A DNA stretch of 64,000 bases from Mycolicibacterium sp. S2-37 (GTDB taxonomy: Bacteria; Actinomycetota; Actinomycetes; Mycobacteriales; Mycobacteriaceae), in the NCBI RefSeq assembly GCF_017352375.1, contig NZ_JAFEVR010000004.1, positions 558,001 through 622,000 of the forward strand, in the 5' to 3' direction. The notes beneath the pieces were generated by a model. It did no database searches. It saw only the letters and a program-made list of their open reading frames with translations, and was not told the DNA's origin. Position numbers and translations under genes: made by a program. Position 1 is the first letter of the stretch. Each line of letters opens with the position of its first letter. Shown here in pieces: positions 9,248-19,569 of this stretch.

Positions 9248-11551
9248 ATGGCCGAATCCCCGCGACCCGCGACGATGAGCCTGACGCACTGGGGTGCCTT
9301 CACCGCGGACGTCGAGTCCGGCGACATCGTCGCGGTGACGCCGCCCGCCGGTGACGCCGACCCCTCACCCCTGCTCGGCAATCTGCCCGGCTCGATCCGT
9401 CATCGCTCGCGCATCGCCGCACCCTCAGTGCGCCGCGGCTGGCTCGACCATGGTCCGGGGCCCAGCACCGACAGGGGCGCCGACGAGTTCGTAGAGGTGT
9501 CCTGGGACGAATTAACCGAACTGCTCGCCGACGAACTGCGCCGTGTGGTCGACACCTACGGCAACGAGGCGATCTACGGCGGTTCCTACGGCTGGGCCAG
9601 CGCCGGACGCTTCCACCACGCACAGAGCCAGGTGCACCGCTTCCTCAAACTGCTCGGCGGTTACACCTTCTCGCGCCACTCCTACAGTCTCGGCGCCACC
9701 GGGGTCATCATGCCGCGGGTGGTCGGCACGCATGACGATCTGTTCAAGCGCTCGACGAACTGGGAGGTCATCGTCTCCCGCACCGACATGCTGGTGTGCT
9801 TCGGCGGTCTGGCGCTCAAGAACACCGGCACCAATCACGGTGGTACCACGACACATCCGGCACGCAATGCGCTGCGTCGGTTTCGGGAGCGTGGCGGGCG
9901 GATCGTGTCCTTCTCGCCGCAGCGCGAGGACGTCGAGGGCGAGTACCGCTGGCTCGCACCGGTTCCCGGCACCGACGTCGCCATCATGCTGGCATTGGCC
10001 TACGTGCTGGCGACCGAGGGGCTGGCCGACCGCGACTTCCTGGGCCGCTACTGCGTGGGGTACGACCGCTTCGAGCGCTACCTTCTCGGTGCCGACGACG
10101 GTGTGGCGAAGTCTCCGCAGTGGGCTGCGGCGATCTGCGGACTCCCCGCAGCCGAGCTGGTGGAGCTCGCCCGCTCGATGGCCGCAAGCCGGACCATCGT
10201 CACCGTCAGCTGGTCGCTGCAACGGATCCGCCACGGTGAGCAGGCGCCGTGGATGGGGCTCACCCTCGCGGCCATGCTGGGCCAGATCGGGCTTCCCGGA
10301 GGGGGATTCGGTCACGGCTACGGATCGATGAACGAGCCCGGACTCGCGCCGCTGCGCTGCGGACTGCCGCGGTTGCCGCAGGGCATCAACCCGGTGCGCA
10401 CATTCATCCCGGTCGCCGCGGTCAGCGATATGCTGCTGCACCCCGGAGAGCCGTTCGACTACAACGGCTTACGGCTGACCTACCCCGACATCCGGTGCAT
10501 CTACTGGGCGGGCGGGAACCCGTTCCACCACCACCAGAACATCCCTCGGTTCCGGCGGGCGCTCGCCCGGGTCGACACGGTCGTGGTGCACGATCCCTAT
10601 TGGACGGCCATGGCCAAGCACGCCGACATCGTGGTCCCGAGCACCACCGCGTTCGAGCGGGACGACTACTCCGGCTCGCGAAACGACCCGGTGCTCATGG
10701 CGATGCCGCGGTTGGTCGAGCCCTACGCCCAGAGTCGCGACGACTACACGACGTTCGCCGACCTGGCCGACCGGCTGAGTTTCGGGGACGCGTTCACCGA
10801 AGGGCGGTCGGCGTGGCAGTGGCTGGCTCACCTGTACGAGACGTGGTCAGATGGGCTGGATTTCGACGTGCCGCCGTTCGAGGAGTTCTGGCGCCACGGC
10901 AGCCTGAGGCTGCCCACCGAGCCCGGGTTGACACTGCTGGCCGACTTCCGTGCCGATCCCGCTGCGCACCGGCTCGGCACGCCGAGCGGGAAGATCGAGA
11001 TCTTCTCCGACGCCGTCGCCGGTTTCGGCTATGACGACTGCGCCGGGCACCCCACCTGGTTCCCGCCGACCGAGTGGCTCGGCGGGACGCGGGCGGCGAC
11101 CTATCCGCTGCATCTGATCGCCAACCAGCCCGCCTCCCGGCTGCACGGTCAGCTCGACGGCGGCGCGACCAGCCAGGCCGCGAAGGTGGCGGGGCGCGAG
11201 GCGATCCGCATCCACCCCGATGACGCCGCAGCGCGCGGCCTCGCCGGGGGCGACGTGGCACGGGTGTTCAACGACCGCGGAGCCTGCCTGGCCGGTGTGG
11301 TCGTCGATGACGGCCTGCGCCCGCGGGTGGTCGCGCTGCCCACCGGCGCCTGGTTCGATCCGGCTGACCCGGCCGATCCCGACGCGATGTGCGTGCACGG
11401 CAACCCGAATGTGCTCACCGACGACGTCGGTACATCATCACTGGCGCACGGCTGCACCGGCGCCCACGTGCTGGTGCAGGTCGAGAAGTTCAGCGGACCC
11501 TTGCCACCGGTGCGCGCACACGAGCCGCCGGTGGTCCGCCGGCGGGTCTAA
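9248..11551 (+). CDS. Molybdopterin-dependent oxidoreductase, BisC/TorA (DMSO reductase) family
   Basis: 767 aa. Motifs of the S/N-oxide reductase group are clear: IYGGSYGWASAGRFHHAQSQ near residues 109-128 and SRHSYSLGATGVIMPRVVG near 142-160, with Ser147 in the position of the molybdenum-ligating serine. There is no N-terminal Cys cluster and no Tat signal, so it is probably a cytosolic BisC-like enzyme (biotin sulfoxide, methionine sulfoxide or N-oxide reductase). The C-terminal dinucleotide-binding domain (LIANQPASRLHGQLDGG) is present. No redox partner gene is adjacent. It separates fadE20 from hflX, which are adjacent in H37Rv. Confidence 0.88.
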   Translation: MAESPRPATMSLTHWGAFTADVESGDIVAVTPPAGDADPSPLLGNLPGSIRHRSRIAAPSVRRGWLDHGPGPSTDRGADEFVEVSWDELTELLADELRRVVDTYGNEAIYGGSYGWASAGRFHHAQSQVHRFLKLLGGYTFSRHSYSLGATGVIMPRVVGTHDDLFKRSTNWEVIVSRTDMLVCFGGLALKNTGTNHGGTTTHPARNALRRFRERGGRIVSFSPQREDVEGEYRWLAPVPGTDVAIMLALAYVLATEGLADRDFLGRYCVGYDRFERYLLGADDGVAKSPQWAAAICGLPAAELVELARSMAASRTIVTVSWSLQRIRHGEQAPWMGLTLAAMLGQIGLPGGGFGHGYGSMNEPGLAPLRCGLPRLPQGINPVRTFIPVAAVSDMLLHPGEPFDYNGLRLTYPDIRCIYWAGGNPFHHHQNIPRFRRALARVDTVVVHDPYWTAMAKHADIVVPSTTAFERDDYSGSRNDPVLMAMPRLVEPYAQSRDDYTTFADLADRLSFGDAFTEGRSAWQWLAHLYETWSDGLDFDVPPFEEFWRHGSLRLPTEPGLTLLADFRADPAAHRLGTPSGKIEIFSDAVAGFGYDDCAGHPTWFPPTEWLGGTRAATYPLHLIANQPASRLHGQLDGGATSQAAKVAGREAIRIHPDDAAARGLAGGDVARVFNDRGACLAGVVVDDGLRPRVVALPTGAWFDPADPADPDAMCVHGNPNVLTDDVGTSSLAHGCTGAHVLVQVEKFSGPLPPVRAHEPPVVRRRV

Positions 11552-12894
11552 CGCGCGGCCTGCGGCCGGCGCCGGCCGCCACGGTTGCGCGAGGCCTGGT
11601 CACCGCTGTGCGTGCGGACCTGCTCGCCGTGCCGCTGCTGCGGCTTGGGCGAGCGACGGCGGCGCGGCCGGTCGGTGTTCCCCTGACGCGGCTGCTCAAC
11701 CGCCTTCGGCGCCGCCGGCGCACGGTAGGGGGCCACCTCACCGACGAGTGCGGTCACCTCGGCCGAATCTGCAGCCACCTGTTGGGGGGCGACGGTGATC
11801 CCGGCGCGGCGCAGCAGCGTCGAGGTGTCCCGGCGCTGATCGGGCAGGACCACCGTCACCACGTCGCCGGCGCTGCCCGCACGTGCGGTCCGGCCGGAGC
11901 GGTGCAGATACGCCTTGTGCTCGACCGGCGGGTCGACGTGCACCACGAGTTCGACCTCGTCGACATGCACACCGCGCGCGGCGATGTCGGTGGCCACCAG
12001 CACGCTGGCATCGCCGTTGGAGAACGCCGCGAGGTTGCGCTCACGGGCGTTCTGGGACAGGTTGCCGTGCAGGTCCACCGAGGGCACGCCGGCCTCGGTG
12101 AGCTGGCGGGCGAGCTTGCGGGCCTGATGCTTGGTGCGCATGAACAGGATCCGGCGCCCGGTGCCCGATGCGAGCGTCTGGACGAGCTTCGTCTTCTCCT
12201 GCGCACCCGCGACGTGGAAAACGTGGTGCGTCATGGCCGGCGGCGGTGCGTTGACCTCGTCGACGGAGTGGGTGACGGGCTCCCGCAGGAAGCGGCGCAC
12301 CAGCTTGTCCACCCCGTTGTCCAGCGTCGCGGAGAACAGCAGGCGCTGTCCGCCGGCCGGCGTGGCCGCGAGGATACGAGTGACGCCGGGCAGGAAACCG
12401 AGGTCAGCCATGTGGTCGGCCTCGTCGAGCACGGTGATCTCGACCGCGTCGAGGCTGATCACCTTCTGACGCATAAGGTCTTCGAGCCGCCCCGGGCACG
12501 CCACGACGATGTCGACACCCGAGCGCAGCGCGGACGCCTGCGGATTCTGCGAGACGCCGCCGAAGATGGTGGCGACCCGCAGATCGTAGGCGGCGGCGAG
12601 TGGTTCGAGCACCGCGGTGATCTGGCTGGCCAGTTCGCGGGTGGGCGCCAGCACCAGGCCGGACGGACGCGACGCCCGCCGCTTGGAGTCGGCGAGACGA
12701 CTCACCAGCGGCAGCGCGAACGCCAGGGTCTTACCGCTGCCGGTCTTGCCGCGGCCCAGCACGTCGCGACCCGCGAGGCTGTCGGGCAGCGTCGCGGCCT
12801 GGATCGGGAAAGGTTCTGCGATACCGCGATTTTCGAGCACTCGACGAAGCGGTCCGCGAACGCCGAGGTCTGCAAACGTGGTTTCGGTTGTCAT
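11548..12894 (-). CDS. DEAD-box RNA helicase
   Basis: 448 aa. All core motifs are present in order: Q-motif (FADLGV, then PFPIQAATLP), motif I GRGKTGSGKT, Ia APTRELA, II VLDEADHM (DEAD), III SATL, IV/V LVATDIAARGVHVDEV and VI HRSGRTARAG. The final 60 residues are Arg/Gln-rich (RPRRRRSPKPQQRHG), a typical RNA-binding tail. It should remodel RNA during ribosome assembly or decay. Its TAG stop interlocks with the TAA of the upstream oxidoreductase in the shared tetranucleotide CTAA. Confidence 0.93.
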   Translation of the reverse strand: MTTETTFADLGVRGPLRRVLENRGIAEPFPIQAATLPDSLAGRDVLGRGKTGSGKTLAFALPLVSRLADSKRRASRPSGLVLAPTRELASQITAVLEPLAAAYDLRVATIFGGVSQNPQASALRSGVDIVVACPGRLEDLMRQKVISLDAVEITVLDEADHMADLGFLPGVTRILAATPAGGQRLLFSATLDNGVDKLVRRFLREPVTHSVDEVNAPPPAMTHHVFHVAGAQEKTKLVQTLASGTGRRILFMRTKHQARKLARQLTEAGVPSVDLHGNLSQNARERNLAAFSNGDASVLVATDIAARGVHVDEVELVVHVDPPVEHKAYLHRSGRTARAGSAGDVVTVVLPDQRRDTSTLLRRAGITVAPQQVAADSAEVTALVGEVAPYRAPAAPKAVEQPRQGNTDRPRRRRSPKPQQRHGEQVRTHSGDQASRNRGGRRRPQAAR

Positions 12895-13088
12895 TCAATG
12901 CCTTTCAGGCAGTGTGAGTGGCCCGCGCGCACAGGGGCAGCGCTGAGGAGAGAAGGCACTCGGGTGGCGAGATTGCCGGTCGGCAAAATCGATCGCCGCG
13001 AGAAGAGCTTGAGCCGGACGCGGGTAAGCGTTCCACGACGAGCCGTCGTCATCGTCGATGCGGCGGCGTTCTCGAACAGTCTAGCGCA

Positions 13089-14513
13089 TCAGAAGGTGGC
13101 GAACTCCCGCAGGCCCGCGGCCAGCGCGATCGGCACCCGAGCCTTGATCCTCGTCCCGTTCGCGCTGTGTTCCGTCGCGTCGATGCGGCCCTCTGCGTGC
13201 ACCCGCGCGACCAGATCACCGCGGTCGTAGGGAATCGTGACGTCGACTCCCGTGTCGGTGGGCTCTATCAGTTCGGCCATCCGGGCGCGCAACCGCTCCA
13301 GACCGTCGCCGGTGTGGGCGGAGACGAACACCGCGTCGGGCAGCGCACCGCGCAGGTGCGCCAGTGACAGCCCGTCGGCCGCGTCGATTTTGTTGACCAC
13401 CAACAATTCTGCCGCCGGCCGTCGATCGTGGTCGGCGATCACGTCATTGATCACCTGACGAACCGCGCTGATCTGCGCCAGCGGATTGGCGTCCGCACCG
13501 TCGACCACGTGAACGAGCAGATCGGCGTCGACGACCTCCTCCAGTGTCGAGCGGAACGCCTCGACCAACTGGGTGGGCAGGTGGCGCACGAAGCCGACCG
13601 TGTCGGTCAGCACGAACGGCCGGCCGTCGCCGAACTCCCCACGGCGCGTTGTCGGTTCGAGCGTGGCGAACAAGGCGTTCTCGACGAGCACACCGGCACC
13701 GGTGAGCGCGTTGAGGAGGCTCGACTTGCCGGCGTTGGTGTAGCCGACGATCGCAACGGACGGCAGTTCGCTACGCCGGCGTCCGCTGCGCTGGGTGTCG
13801 CGGATCTTCTTCATATCGCGAATCTCGCGGCGTAACTTCGACATCCGCTCGCGAATCCGACGCCGGTCGGTCTCGATCTTCGTCTCGCCGGGGCCACGGG
13901 TGCCCACACCGCCGCCGGCGCCGCCGGCACGACCGCCGGCCTGCCGGGACATCGATTCACCCCAGCCGCGCAGCCGCGGCAGCATGTACTCCATCTGCGC
14001 CAGCGACACCTGGGCCTTGCCTTCGCGGCTGGTGGCGTGCTGGGCGAAGATGTCGAGGATCAGCGCTGTGCGATCGATCACCTTCACCTTGACGATCTTT
14101 TCCAGCGCATTCAGCTGGGCGGGGCTGAGTTCGCCGTCACAGATGACGGTGTCCGCACCCGTGGCGAGGACAATCTCGTGGAGTTCGGCGGCCTTGCCCG
14201 ACCCGATGTAGGTGGACGCGTCGGGCTTGTCCCGTCGCTGCACGACACCTTCGAGCACCTCGGAGCCGGCTGTCTCGGCCAGCGCGGCGAGTTCGGCCAT
14301 GCTGGCCTCGGCGTCGGCTGCACTGCCGTCGGTCCAGACGCCGACGAGCACCACCCGTTCGAGGCGGAGCTGACGGTATTCGACCTCGGAGACGTCGGCG
14401 AGTTCGGTGGACAGACCCGCGACGCGGCGCAGAGCGGAACGGTCCTCGAGCGCGAGTTCACCCGCGCTGGGCTCTGCCTGATGGCCTGGGAACGAGAAAT
14501 CGGGTTCTGTCAT
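13089..14513 (-). CDS. hflX: Ribosome-associated GTPase HflX
   Basis: 474 aa from the ATG at 14513; an upstream in-frame start at 14549 adds 12 residues, and neither has a strong Shine-Dalgarno. The N-terminal HflX domain (residues 50-190) contains YIGSGKAAEL. A glycine-rich linker (GGRAGGAGGGVGTRGPGETK) and a coiled region (RRRIRERMSKLRREIRDMKK) precede the G domain: G1 GYTNAGKSS (257-265), G3 DTVGF and G4 NKID. HflX splits stalled 70S ribosomes; in mycobacteria it is linked to macrolide-lincosamide tolerance. Synteny with Rv2725c. Confidence 0.94.
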   Translation of the reverse strand: MTEPDFSFPGHQAEPSAGELALEDRSALRRVAGLSTELADVSEVEYRQLRLERVVLVGVWTDGSAADAEASMAELAALAETAGSEVLEGVVQRRDKPDASTYIGSGKAAELHEIVLATGADTVICDGELSPAQLNALEKIVKVKVIDRTALILDIFAQHATSREGKAQVSLAQMEYMLPRLRGWGESMSRQAGGRAGGAGGGVGTRGPGETKIETDRRRIRERMSKLRREIRDMKKIRDTQRSGRRRSELPSVAIVGYTNAGKSSLLNALTGAGVLVENALFATLEPTTRRGEFGDGRPFVLTDTVGFVRHLPTQLVEAFRSTLEEVVDADLLVHVVDGADANPLAQISAVRQVINDVIADHDRRPAAELLVVNKIDAADGLSLAHLRGALPDAVFVSAHTGDGLERLRARMAELIEPTDTGVDVTIPYDRGDLVARVHAEGRIDATEHSANGTRIKARVPIALAAGLREFATF

Positions 14514-14558
14514 ACGTGGAGACAGGATGGCATGAGATGTGTGTGACATACACCTGAA

Positions 14559-15443
14559 TTAACGCTGATGGGCGTGCCACCATTCCTTCGCGATGACGCC
14601 GGTGGCCACCAATTCCGAGGGTCCACGCAGGTAACTGGTGGTCTCGGCGACGGTGACGGTCACCACACCGCCGGGTACGCGGACGTCGAGTACGCCGGTG
14701 GCCGCGCCGTCGTGCTGCAGGGCCGCGGCGGCGGCCGCAACGGTCCCGGTGCCGCACGAGCGGGTCTCCCCGACCCCGCGTTCGTGCACCCGCATCGAGA
14801 CCGCACCGTCGCGCGGCGCCGTCAGCACTTCGACGTTGACTCCGTCAGGGAACTGTTGCCGGTCGAATTGCACGGGTGCGGCGACGTCGAGGGCGGTGAG
14901 CTCAGCGTCGGTGAAGTCCGCCTCCACGCATGCCAGATGTGGGTTGCCGACGTCCACACCGATGCCGGTGACGCGTCGCCCGCCGACGACCGCCCACCCG
15001 GGGCCGAGGCGGTTGATCTTGCCCATCTCGACCGTCACGTCGGCGTGCGCCGGATCCCGCGCCGGATCGAACCCGTGCAGCACCACCGGCCGCGGACCGG
15101 CCAGCGATCCGACGACGAACTCGTCGCGCGATTCGAGCCCGGCCGCGCGGAGATAGTGGGCGAACACCCGCACCCCGTTGCCGCACATCTGCGCGATCGA
15201 CCCGTCGGCGTTGCGATAGTCCATGTACCAGTCGTCGGGTCCGACGCTCTCGGGCAGCCGCTCGAACACCCCCGCGGCCTGTGCGGCGCCCGCGGTGGTG
15301 ACACGCAGGACGCCGTCGGCGCCGATCCCCCGACGCCGATCGCACAGCGCAGAGATCGACGCGGGCGTCAGTGACAACCGCGCCTCGACGTCGGGGAGCA
15401 GCACGAAGTCGTTCTGCGTGCCGTGGCCCTTGGCGAACTCCAC
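14559..15443 (-). CDS. dapF: Diaminopimelate epimerase
   Basis: 294 aa from a GTG at 15443. It converts LL- to meso-diaminopimelate for lysine and peptidoglycan synthesis. The two catalytic cysteines are visible: C87 in [11 protein letters not shown] and C230 in [25 protein letters not shown] at the N-terminus is diagnostic and fixes the start; upstream in-frame codons encode unrelated sequence antisense to miaA reading. The start lies 4 nt after the miaA stop, so the two are probably coupled. dapA and dapB lie elsewhere in this window. Confidence 0.96.
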   Translation of the reverse strand: MEFAKGHGTQNDFVLLPDVEARLSLTPASISALCDRRRGIGADGVLRVTTAGAAQAAGVFERLPESVGPDDWYMDYRNADGSIAQMCGNGVRVFAHYLRAAGLESRDEFVVGSLAGPRPVVLHGFDPARDPAHADVTVEMGKINRLGPGWAVVGGRRVTGIGVDVGNPHLACVEADFTDAELTALDVAAPVQFDRQQFPDGVNVEVLTAPRDGAVSMRVHERGVGETRSCGTGTVAAAAAALQHDGAATGVLDVRVPGGVVTVTVAETTSYLRGPSELVATGVIAKEWWHAHQR

Positions 15444-15447
15444 CTGG

Positions 15448-16362
15448 TCAGGATACGGCGCGCCACACGCGCAGGGCGTCGTCGACGGAGGCGGTGGCGC
15501 CGTCGAGCCAGTGCACGCGGTGGTCGCGGCGGAACCACGACCGCTGCCGCCGCACATAGCGTCGCGTCCCGACGAAGGTGGGTTCGCGCGCGGCGGATCC
15601 GTCGCCGCCGGCGTCCAGCTCGGCCAGCACCTGCGCATAGCCCAGCGCTCGCGCCGCAGTGACACCCTCGCGCAGCCCCTCGGCCAGCAGTCCGGTCACC
15701 TCCGCCACCAGGCCCTCGGCGAACATCGCGTCGGTGCGGCGGGCGAGCCGGTCGTCGAGCTGCTCGGTCGGCCAGTCCAGTCCGACGATGGCGGTGTCCC
15801 ATCGAGCGGGCCCGATCCTCGGCGCCGACGCCGCGAACGGCTGGCCGGTCAACTCGACCACCTCCAGCGCGCGCACGATCCGCCTGCCGTCGGTGGGCAG
15901 GATCGATGCGGCGGCGTCGGCGTCCACAGCGGCCAGTTCACGGTGCAGCGCCGCCACCCCGACCTCGGCGAGACGGCGCTCGAACCGGGTGCGGACCGCG
16001 GGATCGGTGGCCGGGAACACCCAGTCGTCCAGGAGCGCCTGGATGTACATCATCGAGCCGCCGACGATGACGGGGACGGCGCCCCGGGCCGCGATGGCCT
16101 CGACGTCACCGGCCGCGGCGGACTGGTAGCGGGCCACCGACGCCGTCTCGGTGACGGCGAGCACGTCGAGTTGGTGATGGGCGATGCCGCGCCGCTCCCC
16201 GACGGGCAGCTTGGCGGTGCCGATGTCCATCCCGCGGTAGAGCTGCATGGCGTCGGCATTGACGATCTCGACGCCGATCTCACCGCCGAGCCGTTCGGCC
16301 ACGTCCAGGGCCAGCGCCGACTTCCCGGTACCGGTCGGCCCGATGATCGCGAGCGGCCGCAC
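15448..16362 (-). CDS. miaA: tRNA dimethylallyltransferase MiaA
   Basis: 304 aa from a GTG at 16362 that directly abuts the stop of the preceding gene. The P-loop is GPTGTGKSA (8-16), followed by [19 protein letters not shown] (the substrate and DSxQ-like region) and the tRNA-binding C-terminal [14 protein letters not shown]. It transfers a dimethylallyl group to A37 of tRNAs reading U-initial codons. The next modification, 2-methylthiolation, is done by MiaB, encoded about 4 kb away on the same strand. Confidence 0.96.
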   Translation of the reverse strand: MRPLAIIGPTGTGKSALALDVAERLGGEIGVEIVNADAMQLYRGMDIGTAKLPVGERRGIAHHQLDVLAVTETASVARYQSAAAGDVEAIAARGAVPVIVGGSMMYIQALLDDWVFPATDPAVRTRFERRLAEVGVAALHRELAAVDADAAASILPTDGRRIVRALEVVELTGQPFAASAPRIGPARWDTAIVGLDWPTEQLDDRLARRTDAMFAEGLVAEVTGLLAEGLREGVTAARALGYAQVLAELDAGGDGSAAREPTFVGTRRYVRRQRSWFRRDHRVHWLDGATASVDDALRVWRAVS

Positions 16363-17058
16363 TCAGCGGGCCCCTGTCTGCCACAGCCCGGCGAAATACC
16401 CCACACCGTACGGGGCCCCGCGATACAGCTCCTGCGCCGCCGGCGCCGCACCGTCCACCAGGCCGGCCAGCACCTGGTAGGCCACCCGGCCGGTCACCGC
16501 TGCCGGCAGCCGGGTCAGCGCGGCGGCGTGGCCGGTGGCCAGGGCGTCGTCGAGGGCGGCCTGCACGGGGATCGAGTCGGGGTCGTACCCGCCGGGCGCC
16601 GGCTGGGTCAGGGTGTTGCAGCCGTCGGCCACGACGAGCACACCGACGTCGCCGGCGGCCTCGTCGATGCGGGCGCGCAGTTCTCGGCCCCTGGCCACCG
16701 CCACGTCGGTGTCGTGCTCACCGGAGAACACCCGGACCTCGACAGCCGCCCCCGGCGCCCACTGTCCGCGCACCCAGCCGGCGATCAGCGCGCACAACGG
16801 CTGCTCCTCGACGTCTGCACTGTCGGCTGCGGACAGCGCCACCCGAACGTCGGCGCCGTAGCCGGCGAAGGTGCCGACCCGCGGTGGCGTGAGCACCGCG
16901 TCCTGCGGTCCGACGCCGACGGCCACCCAGCGGTCGGGTAGCGCTGTGGCGGCGGCCGCGACGGCGGCCCACAGGTCGGTCAGTTCCGCTGCCGCGCCGC
17001 CTGCGAGTTCGGGCACCATGACGGGCGCGGACGGCACCAGGGCGATCGCGGACAGCAC
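16363..17058 (-). CDS. Rv2728c-like protein, LigB/class III dioxygenase-like fold
   Basis: 231 aa from the GTG at 17058, which gives the family N-terminus LSAIALVPSAPVMVPELAGG; an ATG at 17076 adds 6 residues. It resembles the actinobacterial protein family that sits upstream of miaA. The pattern of VPSAP near the start and GDVGVLVVADGCNTL in the middle suggests a class III extradiol dioxygenase-like fold, but I cannot identify a complete metal site, so enzymatic activity is uncertain. It abuts miaA with no gap, and the operon order is conserved. Confidence 0.75.
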   Translation of the reverse strand: MLSAIALVPSAPVMVPELAGGAAAELTDLWAAVAAAATALPDRWVAVGVGPQDAVLTPPRVGTFAGYGADVRVALSAADSADVEEQPLCALIAGWVRGQWAPGAAVEVRVFSGEHDTDVAVARGRELRARIDEAAGDVGVLVVADGCNTLTQPAPGGYDPDSIPVQAALDDALATGHAAALTRLPAAVTGRVAYQVLAGLVDGAAPAAQELYRGAPYGVGYFAGLWQTGAR

Positions 17059-17093
17059 GTCACCAACGTAGGCCACGGCCGCGGTCGGTACGG

Positions 17094-17960
17094 CTAGCGA
17101 TCGGCGGCGGTGCCCGCTGCCTCGCTGCGGGCCAGGGCGGCGGTCGCGGCGATGATCGCCGCGGCTGCGACCAGCAGGGTCAGCCAGCCGGCCTCGCCGG
17201 GACGCATCGTCTCGCCGAGCACGACCACCCCCAGCACCGAGGCGACGACCGGTTCGGCGACGGTCATCGTCGGCAACGACGCGGTCAACGCGCCCGCGCG
17301 GAACGCCGCCTGCTGATACGCCGTGCCCGCCACCGTCACGACACCGAGCACATAGAGCTCAGGGGTGGCCAGCACCGCCCAGAGTCCGTCGCCCAGCCGT
17401 TCGACGACCCCCTTGGTCAGGACCGCGAACACACCCCACAACGAACCGGCGACGAGGGCAAGCAGCACCGCGCCGGCGGTACCCGACCAGATCCGGGCGC
17501 CGATCACACACAGCACGAGCGCGGGGCCCAGCACTGCGGCCACCACCAGCCAGACCTCGAGGCCGGCGCGGGCCTGGCCCTCGGTGGGGTTTCCGACGGT
17601 GACGATCACCGCCACCGCACCGGCGAGCAGCACCGCCCACAGCCACTCCCAGCGCGTCACCCTCCGGTGGGTGAGCCGGGCGTTGATCGGCAGTGCGAAG
17701 AGCAGGGAGGTCACCAGCAACGCCTGCACCATGAGCACCGACCCCAGCCCGAGCGCGGCGGCCTGCAGACCGAAACCCGCGACGGCCACGAATCCGCCCA
17801 GCCACCAGCGCGGATCGCGCATCAGCTGCGCCAGCAGGGCGAGGTGGCCGGCCGGCTCCGCGGTGACGGCGTGTGCGGACCGCTGCTGGATGACGTCGCC
17901 GATCGCGATGAAGAACGCGGCGCCCAGCGCGAGCAGCACGGCGATGTCCGCGCGGGCCAT
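17094..17960 (-). CDS. DMT/EamA-type integral membrane protein (Rv2729c-like)
   Basis: 288 aa, strongly hydrophobic with about nine or ten predicted membrane helices. The repeated architecture (GSVLMVQALLVTSLLFALPI in the first half, AGALTASLPTMTVAEPVVAS in the second) is typical of drug/metabolite transporter superfamily proteins, in which two five-helix repeats face each other. Substrate is unknown. It is the first gene of the run ending in miaA-dapF, with a 35-nt gap to the next start. Confidence 0.82.
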   Translation of the reverse strand: MARADIAVLLALGAAFFIAIGDVIQQRSAHAVTAEPAGHLALLAQLMRDPRWWLGGFVAVAGFGLQAAALGLGSVLMVQALLVTSLLFALPINARLTHRRVTRWEWLWAVLLAGAVAVIVTVGNPTEGQARAGLEVWLVVAAVLGPALVLCVIGARIWSGTAGAVLLALVAGSLWGVFAVLTKGVVERLGDGLWAVLATPELYVLGVVTVAGTAYQQAAFRAGALTASLPTMTVAEPVVASVLGVVVLGETMRPGEAGWLTLLVAAAAIIAATAALARSEAAGTAADR

Positions 17961-18189
17961 GGCGTCTCCGGTCAGGTCGTGAGCGAACGCTCGTCAGAGG
18001 TGTCGAGGGACTGAGCGTGCCCAGGAACCCGGCCGTCGCGCAAACCGGACGGGTCAAGTGTGCGCGCACCCCACGGTGACCTGTTTGAATAGCGGGCGAA
18101 GCGACATCGCTTCTGATCGATTCCAGGCAGAAGGGCGCCGCGTTGCGCGGCAGTGCGCGGACCAGCCGCGCGGATGTGCGAGGACGGAT

Positions 18190-19569
18190 ATGACGACCAG
18201 CGAGCCAGACGGCACTTCGGAGGTCAGCGAGGCGACCGCGAACGACAGCGCCGCCGCGCCGACACCCACGCCGGGTCCCCGCCCGACACCGCGACCCGGT
18301 CCGACACGCCCCATCCCCCGTCCGGGGCGGCCCGCCCCGGCGGTGGTGGCGCCGCCGGCCAACGATCCGCGCCGTTTCGGGCGCGTGGACGACGACGGCA
18401 CCGTGTGGCTGGTGACCGCATCCGGCGAGCGGGTGATCGGTTCGTGGCAGGCCGGTGAACCGGAGGCAGCGTTCACGCACTTCGGCCGCCGGTTCGACGA
18501 CCTGCAGACCGAGGTGGTGCTGCTGGAGACGCGGCTGGCGTCGCACACCGGCGACGCCCGCAAGATCAAGGCGGCGGCCGCGGCGCTGGCCGAGACTCTG
18601 CCCGAGGCGCATGTGCTCGGTGACGTCGACTCGCTGGCCGCGCGGCTCAAGGCGATCGTCGAACACGCCGACGAGGAGGCGCAGGCCGAACGCGCCCGTC
18701 GTGACGAGCACCGTGCCGCCCAGGTGGCTCGTAAGGAGGCGCTGGCCGCGGAGGCCGAGGAGCTGGCGGCCAACTCGACGCAGTGGAAGAACGCCGGTGA
18801 CCGCCTGCGCGAGATCCTCGACGAGTGGCGCACCATCACCGGGCTGGACCGCAAGACCGACGACGCGCTGTGGAAGCGGTACTCGGCCGCGCGGGAGACG
18901 TTCAACCGCAGGCGAGGCTCACACTTCGCCGAGCTGGACCGCGGCCGCGCGGGTGCCCGGCAAGCCAAGGAGGCGCTGTGCGAACGCGCCGAGAAGCTGT
19001 CCGGGTCCACCGAATGGGGCCCCACCAGCGGTGCGTTCCGTGAGCTGCTCGCCGAGTGGAAGGCAGCGGGCCGGGCCGCCAAGGACGTCGACGACGCGTT
19101 GTGGCAGCGCTTCAAGGCCGCGCAGGACACATTCTTCGCCGCCCGCAACGCCGCCACCGCCGAACGCGACGCCGAATTCCGCAGCAACCTCGCCGCCAAG
19201 GAGGCGCTGCTGGCGCAGGCCGAGCAGCTCGACACGTCCAACCTGGATGCGGCGCGCGCCGCATTGCGTTCGATCGGCGACAAGTGGGATGCGATCGGCA
19301 AGGTGCCCCGCGAACGCAGCGCCGACCTCGAGCGGCGCCTGCGGGTCGTCGAGCAGCGGATCCGTGACGCGGCGTCCTCGAGCCGCGTCGATCCGGAGGC
19401 GCAGGCGCGCGCCGACCAGTTCCGCGCACGGGCCGAGCAGTACGAGCGTCAGGCGGAGAAGGCGGCCGCCGCGGGCAAGACCAAGGACGCCGAGAAGGCC
19501 AGGGCGAACGCCGAGCAGTGGCGCCAGTGGGCCGACGCCGCGGTCGAGGCGCTGGGCAAGCGCCGCTAA
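18190..19569 (+). CDS. DUF349 repeat protein (Rv2731-like), Ala/Arg-rich
   Basis: 459 aa. A Pro-rich N-terminus ([20 protein letters not shown]) leads into three or more DUF349 units, recognised by W-x-x-A/G, then [39 protein letters not shown] and a C-terminal coiled coil rich in Ala, Glu and Arg ([19 protein letters not shown]). The function of DUF349 is not established. The ATG at 18190 was chosen for its upstream GAGGACGG; an in-frame start at 18058 is less likely. Its TAA interlocks with the stop of the next gene in a shared CTAA. Confidence 0.85.
   Translation: MTTSEPDGTSEVSEATANDSAAAPTPTPGPRPTPRPGPTRPIPRPGRPAPAVVAPPANDPRRFGRVDDDGTVWLVTASGERVIGSWQAGEPEAAFTHFGRRFDDLQTEVVLLETRLASHTGDARKIKAAAAALAETLPEAHVLGDVDSLAARLKAIVEHADEEAQAERARRDEHRAAQVARKEALAAEAEELAANSTQWKNAGDRLREILDEWRTITGLDRKTDDALWKRYSAARETFNRRRGSHFAELDRGRAGARQAKEALCERAEKLSGSTEWGPTSGAFRELLAEWKAAGRAAKDVDDALWQRFKAAQDTFFAARNAATAERDAEFRSNLAAKEALLAQAEQLDTSNLDAARAALRSIGDKWDAIGKVPRERSADLERRLRVVEQRIRDAASSSRVDPEAQARADQFRARAEQYERQAEKAAAAGKTKDAEKARANAEQWRQWADAAVEALGKRR

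Noticed and set aside
11389..13230. 613-aa plus-strand frame opposite the DEAD-box helicase
   Set aside because: The helicase has all motifs in order on the minus strand; this frame is its complement.
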